The notes: a model not told the origin generated them from the sequence alone. Positions 43,391-52,890 are shown, numbered from the stretch's first letter. The stretch: 64,000 nt of DNA from an uncultured Clostridia bacterium (GCA_944378105.1 CALWGC010000017.1:1-64000), one strand, 5' to 3'. Translations and numbers: made by a program.

Positions 43391-44291
43391 CCAAATCTAA
43401 ATCCAGCACGTCTTCTTTGTTTTTGCCTTTTTTCCCTTCCGGTTTTGGCTCTGGTTTTGGTTTTCTGCTTTTTTTAGAGCGGATCACCTTCACCTCGTCC
43501 ACATGGTAAAAGGCAATGGTGGGCGGGTCGTTTTCCTTTTTGCGCACCGCCGCTTTCACCTGCTGCATCAACACATTGACCGCCAAAATTTCGCCTGTGC
43601 CGTCTGGCACTTCAATGATGTCGCCCACAAAAGGCAATTTTCGGTTCAGTTCTTCATATACGTCTTCTTCATATTTCAAACAGCACATCAAGCGGCCACA
43701 AATACCGCTGATTTTTGTGGGGTTTAAAGAAAGGTTTTGCTCTTTGGCCATTTTGATGGAAACAGGCGTAAAATCGCCCAAGAAGCTGGCGCAGCACAGC
43801 GGCCGACCACAGATGCCAATGCCGTTGAGCATTTTTGCTTCATCCCGCACCCCAATTTGCCGCAGCTCAATACGGGTGCGAAATACCGAAGCCAATTCTT
43901 TGACCAGTTCCCGAAAATCCACCCGGCCATCGGCCGTAAAATAGAAAATCAGCTTGTTATGGTCAAAAGTCATCTCCACATCCACCAGTTTCATGCCCAA
44001 GTCGTGCTTGGCAATCTTTTCTTCACAAATGGCAAATGCTTCCTGCTCCTTTTGATGATCTGCCTCCTGTTGGGCAATGTCTTCTTTGGTGGCTTTGCGC
44101 AGCACCTGTTTTAAGGGCTGTACCACCTGCTCGTCTTCCACCATGGTGTTGCCTTTGACCACGGCGCCAAATTCCACCCCGCGGGCCGTTTCCACAATGG
44201 CAAACTCTCCTTTTTGCAGCGTAATGCCATTGGGATCAAAAAAATAGACCTTACCGGCTTTTTTAAACCGGACTCCTACCACTTCAAACAT
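43383..44291 (-). CDS. ricT: PSP1-domain protein RicT (YaaT)
   Basis: RicT is part of the Y-complex (RicA-RicF-RicT) that binds Fe-S clusters and directs mRNA maturation in Bacillus. The 302-residue protein contains the PSP1 domain (about 60-150) and the Cys-rich signature CGRPLCCASFLGDF and ISGICGRLMCCLKYE (about 170-210). It ends in a low-complexity Lys/Pro/Glu-rich tail. It lies between holB and trmN6, as in Bacillus yaaT; yabA, normally next, is missing. Its start overlaps the holB end by eight bases. Confidence 0.94.
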   Translation of the reverse strand: MFEVVGVRFKKAGKVYFFDPNGITLQKGEFAIVETARGVEFGAVVKGNTMVEDEQVVQPLKQVLRKATKEDIAQQEADHQKEQEAFAICEEKIAKHDLGMKLVDVEMTFDHNKLIFYFTADGRVDFRELVKELASVFRTRIELRQIGVRDEAKMLNGIGICGRPLCCASFLGDFTPVSIKMAKEQNLSLNPTKISGICGRLMCCLKYEEDVYEELNRKLPFVGDIIEVPDGTGEILAVNVLMQQVKAAVRKKENDPPTIAFYHVDEVKVIRSKKSRKPKPEPKPEGKKGKNKEDVLDLDLDG

Positions 44292-45279
44292 GTTGTTCTC
44301 CTTTTATTGTTAACAGCATCTCTTCCAATGCCATTTGCAGATTCAAATTTTGCGCCGCCTGCTTTTTGGCCGTCCAAACGGCGTCCAAACTGCGGCGGAT
44401 TTGTCCCGGCGTCAAGGCCTGGCTGAGGGCGGCAATTTGACTTTGCTTTTCCTTTTCCAGCAAAAACCGAGACTGGGGCAACTGGTTTTCCAACAATACA
44501 TCGCGATAAAACAAAAGCAAAACCTCCCAAAACAGCGAATTTTGCTTATATTGCACCCACTCGGCGGCCCAGCTTAACACCGTTGCCGTATTGGTTTTGG
44601 GCAATGCACAAAGTTTTTCCAACACATCGCTTTGCATCGCCAAAAATCCTTCGTCTTCCAATAACCAAAGGGCTTTTCCGATGGTCCCTGCGGCATATTC
44701 ACCCAAAAACGCAGCCTGCTCCTTTGGCACTTGTTTTTCTTCCATCAAAAAAGAAGCCACTTCCCCTTGGGAAAGAGGTTTCAGTGCATACACCGGACAG
44801 CGGGAACGCACCGTCGGCAAAAGGGAAGCCGCTTGTTCGGCTAACAGCAAGAAAACGCCATAGGCCGGAGGCTCTTCCAATGTTTTTAAAAACCCGTTTT
44901 GCGCCGCCACCGTCATTTGGTCTGCCTCCGGCAGCACAAACACTTTATACCGGCTGCGATAAGGCTTGATGGCCACTTCCTGCACCACTTGCTCCCGGAT
45001 ATCTTCCACGCCCAGCACTTTTGTCTTTTTCGGCTCCACCCAAAACACGTCGGGGTGGTTGCCACTTTCTATGGTGCGACAAGAAACACAACTTCCGCAA
45101 GAAACGCCTTCTCCTTGCTCACACTGAAGCGCCCGGGCCAAAGAAAGGGCCAAAAGCCCCTTGCCGCACCCCTTTGGGCCTTGCAAAATACAGGCATGGG
45201 GAAAGCGGCCCTGCCGGATGGCCGAAAACAGCCGCCGACGCAGGGCCTCGTTTCCCCTCATTTTCTCCATTGCATTCAT
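44284..45279 (-). CDS. holB: DNA polymerase III delta' subunit HolB
   Basis: The delta' subunit is part of the clamp-loader complex that loads the beta sliding clamp. The 331-residue protein has Walker A GPKGCGKG, a four-Cys zinc site (CGSCVSCRTI, preceded by CEQGEGVSC), the KTLEEPP segment and SRC. Gly rather than Ser or Thr follows the P-loop Lys, and the clamp-loader delta' subunit is normally not catalytic. It follows darA by 12 bases. yaaR, found between darA and holB in Bacillus, is absent. Confidence 0.93.
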   Translation of the reverse strand: MNAMEKMRGNEALRRRLFSAIRQGRFPHACILQGPKGCGKGLLALSLARALQCEQGEGVSCGSCVSCRTIESGNHPDVFWVEPKKTKVLGVEDIREQVVQEVAIKPYRSRYKVFVLPEADQMTVAAQNGFLKTLEEPPAYGVFLLLAEQAASLLPTVRSRCPVYALKPLSQGEVASFLMEEKQVPKEQAAFLGEYAAGTIGKALWLLEDEGFLAMQSDVLEKLCALPKTNTATVLSWAAEWVQYKQNSLFWEVLLLFYRDVLLENQLPQSRFLLEKEKQSQIAALSQALTPGQIRRSLDAVWTAKKQAAQNLNLQMALEEMLLTIKGEQHV

Positions 45280-45291
45280 GGGCGCCGCACC

Positions 45292-45618
45292 TTAAATCTT
45301 GATGAATTGTTCCACATCCACCACAAACACCGTAGCACCGCCCACTTTCACTTCGATGGGCCGGCGTACAAAGCCGTCCAAATTGGTATATGGCGTATAG
45401 TCGCCCACCATTTTGTTTTTCATTTTGCAGTTGGTGCGGAAAATATCCAACACTTCTTCCACCTTGTCGTCTTCCACACCGGAAATAAGCGTCGTGTTGC
45501 CCACGCGCAAAAAGCCGCCGGAAGAAACCAGTTTCGTTACCATAAAGCCTTCCTGGTTTAACAACCGCACCAATTTTGCCGCATCATCATCGTGTACAAT
45601 CGCAATCACTAATTTCAT
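45292..45618 (-). CDS. darA: Cyclic di-AMP receptor DarA/PstA (DUF970)
   Basis: This is a 108-residue PII-like protein from the ATG at 45618 (MKLVIAIVHDDDAAKLVRLL), GGAGG nine bases upstream. It carries the family segments VTKLVSSGGFLRVGNTTLISG and, near the end, GGATVFVVDVEQFIKI. DarA binds c-di-AMP as a trimer; its downstream targets are poorly known. It lies between tmk and holB, as in Bacillus yaaQ. A TTG two codons earlier is less likely. Confidence 0.94.
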   Translation of the reverse strand: MKLVIAIVHDDDAAKLVRLLNQEGFMVTKLVSSGGFLRVGNTTLISGVEDDKVEEVLDIFRTNCKMKNKMVGDYTPYTNLDGFVRRPIEVKVGGATVFVVDVEQFIKI

Positions 45619-45633
45619 CGTCAAACACCTCCA

Positions 45634-46257
45634 TCAACGTTTCAGCCGGCTCCAAACGGCTTGCTGCACGTCCTTTGCCACCTCTTCCACCGACTGGGAC
45701 GCATCCACGGCCACCACGCGATTGGGCGCAGCCTTGGCCAGAGCCTGATAGGCTTCGTAGACCGTCTCTTGAAAAGACAGCCCTTCTTGTTCCAATCGGT
45801 CCGGGGTATGGTCCTTGCTTGCCCGATCCAATGCCTTTTTGGGCGGCAAAGTAAATAATAACGTACAATCCGGCTCCAATCCATCCAGCGCCCATTGGTT
45901 GATGCTTTGGACCATTGCTTCGCCCAAACCTCTGCCATAGGCCTGGTAAACCACACTGCTATCATAAAACCGGTCACAAATGACCACGGCCCCCGCTTCC
46001 AGGGCCGGACGAATGGTCTGGGATACATGTTGGGCCCGGCTTGCTGCATACAGCAAAGCCTCTGTACTTGGCGTCATATCGCCATTTTCCACATCCAGCA
46101 AAATCTGCCGGATTTTTTCCCCAATGGGTGTTCCCCCCGGTTCTCTGGTCAACACCACCGGCAGGCCTTTTTGGCGTAAAAATTCTGCCAAAAGGGCAAT
46201 TTGGGTCGACTTTCCTGTCCCATCGGTGCCTTCTATGGTGATGAACGTTCCTTTCAT
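45634..46257 (-). CDS. tmk: Thymidylate kinase
   Basis: Tmk phosphorylates dTMP to dTDP with ATP. The 207-residue protein has the P-loop EGTDGTGKST, the DR(Y/H) region CDRFYDSSVVYQAYGRG, the TREPGGTPIGEKIR motif and an ordinary lid segment. It is the first gene of the tmk-darA-holB-ricT-trmN6-rsmI block and has its own promoter about 60 bases upstream. Confidence 0.97.
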   Translation of the reverse strand: MKGTFITIEGTDGTGKSTQIALLAEFLRQKGLPVVLTREPGGTPIGEKIRQILLDVENGDMTPSTEALLYAASRAQHVSQTIRPALEAGAVVICDRFYDSSVVYQAYGRGLGEAMVQSINQWALDGLEPDCTLLFTLPPKKALDRASKDHTPDRLEQEGLSFQETVYEAYQALAKAAPNRVVAVDASQSVEEVAKDVQQAVWSRLKR

Positions 46258-46306
46258 GTCCAGTCCCTCCGTCTACCTTTCTGTTTCAAAACCAAGTTCC
46301 GTTTTT

Positions 46307-46335
46307 ATTATACCAAATCTGCCCCTGCATCGCAA
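46307..46335 (-). promoter_or_regulatory. SigmaA-type promoter of the tmk operon
   Basis: Minus-strand -35 TTGCGA (46330-46335), a 17-base spacer and a consensus -10 TATAAT (46307-46312). Confidence 0.7.
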
Positions 46336-46367
46336 TGACTTCTCCAAGACAGATCCATCCAAATGCG

Positions 46368-46874
46368 TCATTCCCCCACCGGGCCAAACCGAGAAAGAGG
46401 AAAGAGTCGAAAAATTACTTTTCCTTGCACATCGTCGGCGTCAATGGTGCCAAAGGTACGGCTGTCGGTACTGGCCGGCCGGTTATCCCCCATCACAAAC
46501 ACTTCTCCCGGCGGCACCGTCATCCAAACGATTCCCTCCGTCTCTCCTGCGATGTAAGTCTCTTCCAGCTCTTTTCCGTTGACCGTCACAACGCCGTTTT
46601 CAATGCCCACCGTGTCTCCTTCTAAGGCGATGACCCGTTTTACCATATCAATGGACTTCCCGTCCACTTCTTTGGTAAAGGTGATGATGTCTCCTGTGTC
46701 ATACCACCCCATCCACGCCGCCAAACGGCTGATGCAAAGAGTATCTCCGTCTAAAATGCCCGGCTCCATGGAACTGCCGTCCACCTTGGCCGGGAAACAA
46801 ACCACATATAAAATCAATAAAATCAGCAGTGCTTCCACCACTGCCGATAACCAGCTTTTGATGTTTTGCTCCAA
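46368..46874 (-). CDS. lepB: Signal peptidase I
   Basis: This type I signal peptidase cleaves Sec signal peptides at the membrane. The 168-residue protein has one N-terminal transmembrane helix (about 8-30), the catalytic Ser in GSSMEPGI (about 35), the Lys in DMVKRVIALEGD (about 79) and the structural GDNRPASTDSR box. It is short like the SipS-type enzymes of Gram-positives. The start is TTG at 46874, eight bases after AGGAG. It is a single gene between pgcA and the tmk operon. Confidence 0.95.
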   Translation of the reverse strand: MEQNIKSWLSAVVEALLILLILYVVCFPAKVDGSSMEPGILDGDTLCISRLAAWMGWYDTGDIITFTKEVDGKSIDMVKRVIALEGDTVGIENGVVTVNGKELEETYIAGETEGIVWMTVPPGEVFVMGDNRPASTDSRTFGTIDADDVQGKVIFRLFPLSRFGPVGE

Positions 46875-46907
46875 TGTGTCTGCTCCTTTAAAAACTTCTT
46901 TTTCAAC

Positions 46908-46937
46908 AGTATATGCCTATTGTTCCTGTTTTTTCAA
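46908..46937 (-). promoter_or_regulatory. Probable promoter of lepB
   Basis: Minus-strand -35 TTGAAA (46932-46937), an 18-base spacer and -10 TATACT (46908-46913). Confidence 0.6.
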
Positions 46938-47022
46938 GTATTTCTGGCAGATCGTATGATTTTTGTCATAATTTTGCAAAACAATGCACCAAAGCTTTGT
47001 TTTTTGGCTAGATTGGCGGGAG

Positions 47023-47064
47023 AAAAAAGCACGAAGGTGCTCTGAAAAATCCTTCGTGCTTTTG
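47023..47064 (-). terminator. Terminator of pgcA
   Basis: On the minus strand, arms AAAAGCACGAAGG / CCTTCGTGCTTTT and a T6 tail follow the stop closely. Confidence 0.88.
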
Positions 47065-47089
47065 TGTCATTTTTTCTTGCTCTATTCTT

Positions 47090-48823
47090 TTATGCTTCCA
47101 CACCCATGCGGGCACAAACTGCCTGTTCCAGCGTCTGGGAAAGGGCCTTGGCCTCGGCCAAAGATGTCCCTTTTACGCCGTAATAGATTTTGATTTTCGG
47201 TTCCGTTCCCGATGGCCGCACGCAAACCCAATCGCCATTGGATAAGGTATAGCGCAACACATTGGAAGGCGGCAACAGGTTTTCTTCTTTCTGGCCCGTT
47301 TGCAGGTTTTGGAACTCTTTTTTGGTATAGTCGCGACACCAAACCACATCCTGCCCAGCAAAAGACGTTGGCGGATTTTGCCGCAGGTCTTCCATCATGG
47401 CCTGGATTTTTTGCGCGCCTTCCATGCCCTTTAAGGTCACGGATTTTACGCCTTCTTGATAATATCCATAGGTTTCATACAGATGTAACAGCCCTTGGTA
47501 TAAGGTCATGCCCTGCTTTTTATAATAAGCTGTCATTTCTGCAATGAGCATGGTGGCCCCTACGGCGTCTTTATCTCTGGCGTAGGTTCCGGCCAGGCTG
47601 CCATAGCTTTCTTCAAAGCCAAATAAGTAGGTATAAGCGCCGGTCTGTTCAAATTGTTTGATTTTTTCGCCAATATATTTAAACCCGGTCAACACATCAA
47701 ACACCGTCACGCCATAGGCCTCTGCAATTGGGCGCACCATGTCGGTGCTGACAATGGTTTTCACCAATGCGCCATGTTCCGGCAGCTTTCCTGCCGCCTT
47801 TCTTTGGCTTAACACATACTCGGCCAACAGCGCACCGGTCATATTGCCCGTCAATACCACATATTCGCCCGTTTCGTCTTTGACCATCACACCCACCCGG
47901 TCGGCGTCGGGGTCGGTGGCCACAATCACATCGGCGTTTTCCTTCTTGGCAATGGCAAGGCCCAAGGCAAACACATTGGGGTCTTCCGGATTGGGGTAGC
48001 CCACAGTGGTAAAATTGCCATCCGGCGCCTCTTGCTGTGGCACCACAAACACATGCTCATAACCCATCTCTGCCAAAATCCGGCGCACCGGCACATTGCC
48101 GGTACCGTGTAACGGCGTATACACCAATTTCAATTCTTTGCCCATTTCTTTGGCCAGCGCTGGGTTTAAGCTGATGCCTTTTAAAGTTTCGATGTAAGCA
48201 TCATCGATGGCTTCATCGATTTCTTCATACAGCCCGGCTGCTTTGGCTTCTGCTTCGGACATGGTTTTGATGGCTGCAAAATCTGTAATTTCGTTTACTT
48301 TTTCAATGATTTGGCCATCTTTTGGATAAGGCACCTGTCCGCCGTCATCGCCATAAACTTTATAGCCATTATATTCCGGGGGATTATGGCTTGCCGTCAC
48401 CACAATCCCGGCATCGCACCCCAGGCGGCGTACGGCAAAGGACAGTTCTGGCGTCGGGCGCAAAGACGAAAACACATAGGCCTTGATGCCGTTTGCCGCC
48501 ATCACCAATCCGGCCCGTTTGGCAAAGAGCGGAGAGTTGTTGCGAGAGTCATAGGCAATAACCACTTGCAGTGCTTTTTGTGGTTTTTCTGCCTTCAAAA
48601 AATTGGCCAAGCCCTGGGTGGCCCTTCCTACGGTGTAAATGTTCATCCGATTGGTGCCGGCCCCCATGATGCCCCGCAGGCCACCGGTGCCAAATTCCAA
48701 ATCTTTATAAAACCGTTCCTCGATTTCCTTCTCATTGTCTTTGATGGCGGCCAGTTCGTTTCTTGTCTCTTCATCAAACAGTGGGTTATTGAGCCAGCTT
48801 TCATACTGTTGCATAAATCCCAT
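47090..48823 (-). CDS. pgcA: Phosphoglucomutase/phosphomannomutase (alpha-D-phosphohexomutase)
   Basis: This 577-residue enzyme interconverts glucose 1- and 6-phosphate. It has the active-site Ser loop VTASHNPPEYNGYKVY (about 148-163), metal-binding ATDPDADRVGV, sugar-loop GFEESYG and phosphate-binding RPSGTEPKIK near the C-terminus. The length fits the Bacillus PgcA family. It is the second gene of a unit after the PEGA protein (15 bases downstream). Glucose 1-phosphate is a precursor for cell-surface sugars, consistent with a surface-protein neighbour. Confidence 0.95.
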   Translation of the reverse strand: MGFMQQYESWLNNPLFDEETRNELAAIKDNEKEIEERFYKDLEFGTGGLRGIMGAGTNRMNIYTVGRATQGLANFLKAEKPQKALQVVIAYDSRNNSPLFAKRAGLVMAANGIKAYVFSSLRPTPELSFAVRRLGCDAGIVVTASHNPPEYNGYKVYGDDGGQVPYPKDGQIIEKVNEITDFAAIKTMSEAEAKAAGLYEEIDEAIDDAYIETLKGISLNPALAKEMGKELKLVYTPLHGTGNVPVRRILAEMGYEHVFVVPQQEAPDGNFTTVGYPNPEDPNVFALGLAIAKKENADVIVATDPDADRVGVMVKDETGEYVVLTGNMTGALLAEYVLSQRKAAGKLPEHGALVKTIVSTDMVRPIAEAYGVTVFDVLTGFKYIGEKIKQFEQTGAYTYLFGFEESYGSLAGTYARDKDAVGATMLIAEMTAYYKKQGMTLYQGLLHLYETYGYYQEGVKSVTLKGMEGAQKIQAMMEDLRQNPPTSFAGQDVVWCRDYTKKEFQNLQTGQKEENLLPPSNVLRYTLSNGDWVCVRPSGTEPKIKIYYGVKGTSLAEAKALSQTLEQAVCARMGVEA

Positions 48824-48838
48824 AACAAATAACCTCCT

Positions 48839-50326
48839 TTATTCTTCCAAATTGATGGTCACACGGGTATCGGGGCCTTTGACTTCCACCGTCTCCGTGT
48901 TGGATTCTCCATCCATTTCTGCCGTAATTTCATAACTGCCATAGGGCAGCCTTGTCATCACCGGCGAAACGCCAACATATTCTCCGTTAATATAAACCTT
49001 CGCCCATCCTGGATCAGTATAAACGGTACAATTTCCCGTTGTTGGTTCTTGTTTTGGCGCATTCTTTGGCACATAGGGCACTTCTTGGGCAATTTTTTTC
49101 ATGGTCACCTGTAATTCCACTGGGTCCTTGCCCACCGTCACCGTTTTGCTCCAGCGTTCATACCCTTCCATAAACACTTCCACTTTGTGGCTTCCGGCGG
49201 CCACTTCCAATTCCGTCTCTCCCGCCGGCTGTTCCACGCCATCCACATATACCAGCGCCCCCGCCGGTTCTATGGTGAGGCGTACTATGCCCTTTTCCAC
49301 CTTCGATGTGGCCTCTGCCAAATCGATGGTGGTGCGGTCTTTGTCATCCACGTTGACATACACCATGTATTCTTCAATGTTGTCCCCAGAAATGTTCAAC
49401 AAGTGCCGCCCACAGCCCAGTTCCATTAACCCCGTCTCCAAATCCAGCTGGGCTTCTTCTTCATCCACCAAAACTTGCAGGTTTTCCACCATTTTTCTGT
49501 TTTTGAAATAAACATAGCCATGGCTTTGTTCCACCCGCAGGGATAAAATGCTGTTGTTTTGGCCAAAAATGGTCAGCGTATCGGTGGCCGAAATATCGCC
49601 GGGGCTGACGGTTTTGCCCTGATACAAAAAGTAAGTATCCTCTTCGTATTGATAAGTCGTTCCATCCAGTGTCAGCGTTTTGTTGTTAAAATCCACCGTG
49701 GCCCCCACCACGTTTTCCTTTTTCCAAACCTGCGCCGAAAGGGCCAGGGACGAAAGTACCTGGCTTTCCCCCTTCAAGGTATAGACCACCACATCGCCGG
49801 CTTGAAAATCGGAAAAAGAAAGGGCATGCCCCGTCTCATCCAAAAACTTCGTCTCCAAATCCACATCCAGCTGGATGGGCTCTCCTTTTGCAATGTCATA
49901 CAGGGACAACGATTTGTCGGCCTGCACCGGCAACAAAATGGCCAATCCCTCTGTCGTTTCCTCCAAGGCCTCCGACAGCGTTGGCGTATTGCCGGAAGAA
50001 GAGGAGGACGGTTGCGCCGAGGAATCGATGCTGCGGTTCATATAAACCATAGCTGCTACAAAAATGCAGACAAAGACAATCAGACCGGCAAAGAGCACGG
50101 CTTTGAAAAAATTGCGGTTTAACACGCCGTCTTCTCCTGTTTCTTCCATAGGTTCTGGCTCTTTGGGAAGGTTTTTTGCTTGGCTTTGTTTGCGCATGGG
50201 TTTTACCGGCGGAAATTCTCTTGTGCCTTCCTCGCCGGCTTGTTCGCGTACTTTTTCCTTGAGACTGTCCAGACGAACGGTCGCCCCAAAATCTTTGCTG
50301 TTATCTTCAAAATGGTAGTTTGACAT
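48839..50326 (-). CDS. PEGA-domain membrane protein
   Basis: This 495-residue protein has a cytoplasmic, charged N-terminus (about 1-72), one transmembrane helix (about 75-97, FFKAVLFAGLIVFVC), a Ser-rich linker, a beta-rich middle and two PEGA repeats (about 350-415 and 425-490). The repeats contain GALVYVDGVEQPAGETEL and GWAKVYINGEYVGVSP, ending in VTINLEE. PEGA domains are surface modules linked to S-layer or cell-wall proteins. It has no sortase signal. It precedes pgcA by 15 bases. Function is unknown. Confidence 0.8.
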   Translation of the reverse strand: MSNYHFEDNSKDFGATVRLDSLKEKVREQAGEEGTREFPPVKPMRKQSQAKNLPKEPEPMEETGEDGVLNRNFFKAVLFAGLIVFVCIFVAAMVYMNRSIDSSAQPSSSSSGNTPTLSEALEETTEGLAILLPVQADKSLSLYDIAKGEPIQLDVDLETKFLDETGHALSFSDFQAGDVVVYTLKGESQVLSSLALSAQVWKKENVVGATVDFNNKTLTLDGTTYQYEEDTYFLYQGKTVSPGDISATDTLTIFGQNNSILSLRVEQSHGYVYFKNRKMVENLQVLVDEEEAQLDLETGLMELGCGRHLLNISGDNIEEYMVYVNVDDKDRTTIDLAEATSKVEKGIVRLTIEPAGALVYVDGVEQPAGETELEVAAGSHKVEVFMEGYERWSKTVTVGKDPVELQVTMKKIAQEVPYVPKNAPKQEPTTGNCTVYTDPGWAKVYINGEYVGVSPVMTRLPYGSYEITAEMDGESNTETVEVKGPDTRVTINLEE

Positions 50327-50507
50327 GGCACGCCCACCTTTTTTCTCTGGTTTGTTTCTTTTTCTCTATTTTACTGATTTCTACGCCACTTGGCAAGCAA
50401 AAAAAGCGGCGCAATTCTTCTCCTTTCGCCAAGGAAAACGCAACTTTTTTCCCGCCGTGCCACTGCCTTTTTCTTTTTGGGCCATCGTTTTGTTGCTTTT
50501 GCCACAC

Positions 50508-50553
50508 AAAAAACACCTCTGTTTTTTATCTTTCCAAACAAAGGTGTTTTTTT
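50508..50553 (-). terminator. Terminator of the threonine aldolase gene
   Basis: On the minus strand a stem with arms AAACACCTTTGTTT / AAACAGAGGTGTTT (one mismatch) is followed by T6. It follows the stop of the aldolase gene. Confidence 0.8.
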
Positions 50554-50561
50554 CTATCTTC

Positions 50562-51602
50562 TTATGAGAAAATCCGGTCCAGTTCTGCTAACAAGGCATC
50601 CACGTCTTCTGTCTTCGTGGCCCAGCTGGTGCAAAAACGAATGAGGGTGTGGGTTTCATCCCAAGGGCCGTTATTGGAGATGGCAAAATTTTTGGTCAGT
50701 TCTGCCAGGGCCTCATTGGGGAAAATCACAAACTGCTGATTGGTGGGGGAGTCACACTGAAAAGCGATGCCCTTTTCCTGCAATTTGGCCTTGATTCGCA
50801 TGGCCTGCTGGTTGGCATGCTGGCTCATTTTAAAATACAATCCCTCTTCCAACAATGCCAAAAATTGCAGCCCAAACAGACGCCCTTTGGCCAACAAACC
50901 GCCAATGCGGCGAATCATATACCGAAAATCTCTTTGCAGCGCCTGGTTACAAATCACAATGGCTTCGCCAAACAAGGCGCCTTGTTTGGTCCCGCCAATA
51001 TAAAATACATCGCACAGGCGAGAGAGGTCAAACATGGTCAAGTCGTTTCCTTCTGCCATCAACGCATAGCCAAGGCGGGCCCCATCCACATACAAATACA
51101 ATCCTTTTTCCCGGCAAACGGCACTGATTGCTTCCAATTCTGCCTTGGTATAAATGGTCCCAACTTCCGTGGAGTTGGACAGGTATACCATGCCCGGCTG
51201 TACCATTTGATCGTGCACATCGTCGGCCCAGTGGGCGTCTACATAGTCAGCAATCTGTTTTGCCGTGATTTTTCCTTCCACCGAAGGCAGGGGCAATACT
51301 TTGTGGCCTGTGGCTTCAATGGCGCCGGTTTCATGGACATTGATATGGGCCAAGTCGGAGCAGAGCACCCCTTGATAAGGCCGAAGCAGGGCCCCGATGA
51401 CCGTTGCATTGGTCTGGGTGCCGCCGGAGAGGAAATGTACCTCTGCTTCCTGACGGCCCACCATATCGCGAATCATCTGTACGGCTTTGGCGCAGTAGGG
51501 GTCCAGGCTATAGCCCGGCGTTTGTTCCATGTTGGTTAAAAGCAGCCGTTCCAACACTTGTGGCGCTGCCCCCATGTTATAGTCACATTCAAAACGAATC
51601 AA
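50562..51602 (-). CDS. ltaE: Low-specificity L-threonine aldolase (PLP-dependent)
   Basis: This 346-residue enzyme (TTG at 51602, AGGAG nine bases upstream) cleaves threonine and allo-threonine to glycine and acetaldehyde. The fold-type I PLP motifs are FLSGGTQTN, INVHETGAIEATGHKVLPLP, YVDGARLGYALM and GGTKQGALFGEA, whose Lys binds PLP. The frame could extend 25 codons upstream, but family members start near this residue. It is a single gene, divergent from the SLC13-like transporter. Confidence 0.93.
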   Translation of the reverse strand: MIRFECDYNMGAAPQVLERLLLTNMEQTPGYSLDPYCAKAVQMIRDMVGRQEAEVHFLSGGTQTNATVIGALLRPYQGVLCSDLAHINVHETGAIEATGHKVLPLPSVEGKITAKQIADYVDAHWADDVHDQMVQPGMVYLSNSTEVGTIYTKAELEAISAVCREKGLYLYVDGARLGYALMAEGNDLTMFDLSRLCDVFYIGGTKQGALFGEAIVICNQALQRDFRYMIRRIGGLLAKGRLFGLQFLALLEEGLYFKMSQHANQQAMRIKAKLQEKGIAFQCDSPTNQQFVIFPNEALAELTKNFAISNNGPWDETHTLIRFCTSWATKTEDVDALLAELDRIFS

Positions 51603-51792
51603 ATCTGTTCTCTCCTTCCCAAAAGTCTGTTTTGTCTTTCTACCATAGAACATACCATAGTTGTCCATAAAAAACAACCACCGGCCCCCCTTTCCGTACT
51701 TTTTGCCAAAAAAGGTTGCAATTTTCTTTTTTTGTGATACCCTCTAAGAGTATGTTTCATACCAAAATGAAAACGAGAGGAGATCAAGCGTT

Positions 51793-52890
51793 GTGTTATC
51801 CTTTTTGAAAAAAGAACCGGTGCTTTCGGCTGCGGCCGTCTGTGCGGTCCTTTCCATGTTTGTTGTACCGCCTTCGGCCGCCTATCTTTCCTATATTGAT
51901 GTGCGGGTCCTTTGCCTGTTGTTTTGCTTGATGGCCATTGTGGCCGGGTTACAAAGCTGCGGCGTGTTTCTTGTTTTGGCGGAAGGGCTTTTGCGGGGGA
52001 GAAAAAACATGCGGCTCTTATCGCTGTTACTGGTGCTTTTGCCCTTTTTTTCTGCCATGCTGATTACAAACGATGTGGCCTTAATCACCTTCGTTCCCTT
52101 TACCCTACTGATTTTAGATTTGGCCGACGCCAAGGAGCGGACCATCCCCATTGTGGTATTGCAAACCATGGCCGCAAACTTAGGCAGCATGGCCACCCCG
52201 GTGGGAAACCCCCAAAACCTCTTTTTGTGCGCCGCTTATGGACTTTCTGCCGCCGACTTTTTTGGCACCATGCTGCCCTTGACTTTGGTCAGCCTCATCG
52301 GCCTTTCCATTGGCGCCATGGTCACCAAAAGCCGCGTCATTGAAGTGCATTTTCCAGAAAAATCCACCCTCATAAACCCCAAAAAGCTATTGGTGTATGT
52401 GGTACTGTTTTTCTTTAGCCTCCTTTCGGTGTTCCATGTGTTGCACTATGGCATTTTGACGGTGCTGGTTTTGATTTGTATGGCCGTTTTACAGCCGCAA
52501 ATTCTCAAAAAAGTGGATTATAAATTGCTTTTGACCTTTGTGTTCTTTTTCCTCTTTGCCGGAAACATGGGCGAAATTCCTGCTTTGCAGCATCTTTTGG
52601 CCGGGTGGATGGAAAAAAATGCCGCCCTCACCTCCCTGTTTGCAAGCCAGATCATCAGTAATGTACCGGCTGCTGTGCTTTTGGCCGGGTTTACCGACCA
52701 GTGGCAGGGGCTTTTGACCGGCGTCAACATCGGCGGCCTGGGCACCCCCATCGCCTCTTTGGCCAGCCTCATTTCTCTTCGGTTTTACTGCGCCAGCCCC
52801 CAAGGACGCACCGGGGCCTATTTGAAAGTCTTTACGGCCTGCAATGTGGCCGGTTTGGTGATTTTATATCTGTTCTATGTTTTGTTTTAA
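51793..52890 (+). CDS. SLC13/ArsB-like anion transporter
   Basis: This 365-residue protein is highly hydrophobic, with about 10 membrane segments. The re-entrant segments of the ion-transporter superfamily appear twice: LITNDVALITFVPF with NLGSMATPVGNPQN (about 93-150) and SQIISNVPAAVLLAGF with GVNIGGLGTPIASL (about 285-330). That suggests transport of an anion such as a dicarboxylate, sulfate or arsenite. Start is GTG at 51793, about 10 bases after GAGAGGAG. It is a single gene, divergent from threonine aldolase, and no substrate is indicated. Confidence 0.88.
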   Translation: MLSFLKKEPVLSAAAVCAVLSMFVVPPSAAYLSYIDVRVLCLLFCLMAIVAGLQSCGVFLVLAEGLLRGRKNMRLLSLLLVLLPFFSAMLITNDVALITFVPFTLLILDLADAKERTIPIVVLQTMAANLGSMATPVGNPQNLFLCAAYGLSAADFFGTMLPLTLVSLIGLSIGAMVTKSRVIEVHFPEKSTLINPKKLLVYVVLFFFSLLSVFHVLHYGILTVLVLICMAVLQPQILKKVDYKLLLTFVFFFLFAGNMGEIPALQHLLAGWMEKNAALTSLFASQIISNVPAAVLLAGFTDQWQGLLTGVNIGGLGTPIASLASLISLRFYCASPQGRTGAYLKVFTACNVAGLVILYLFYVLF

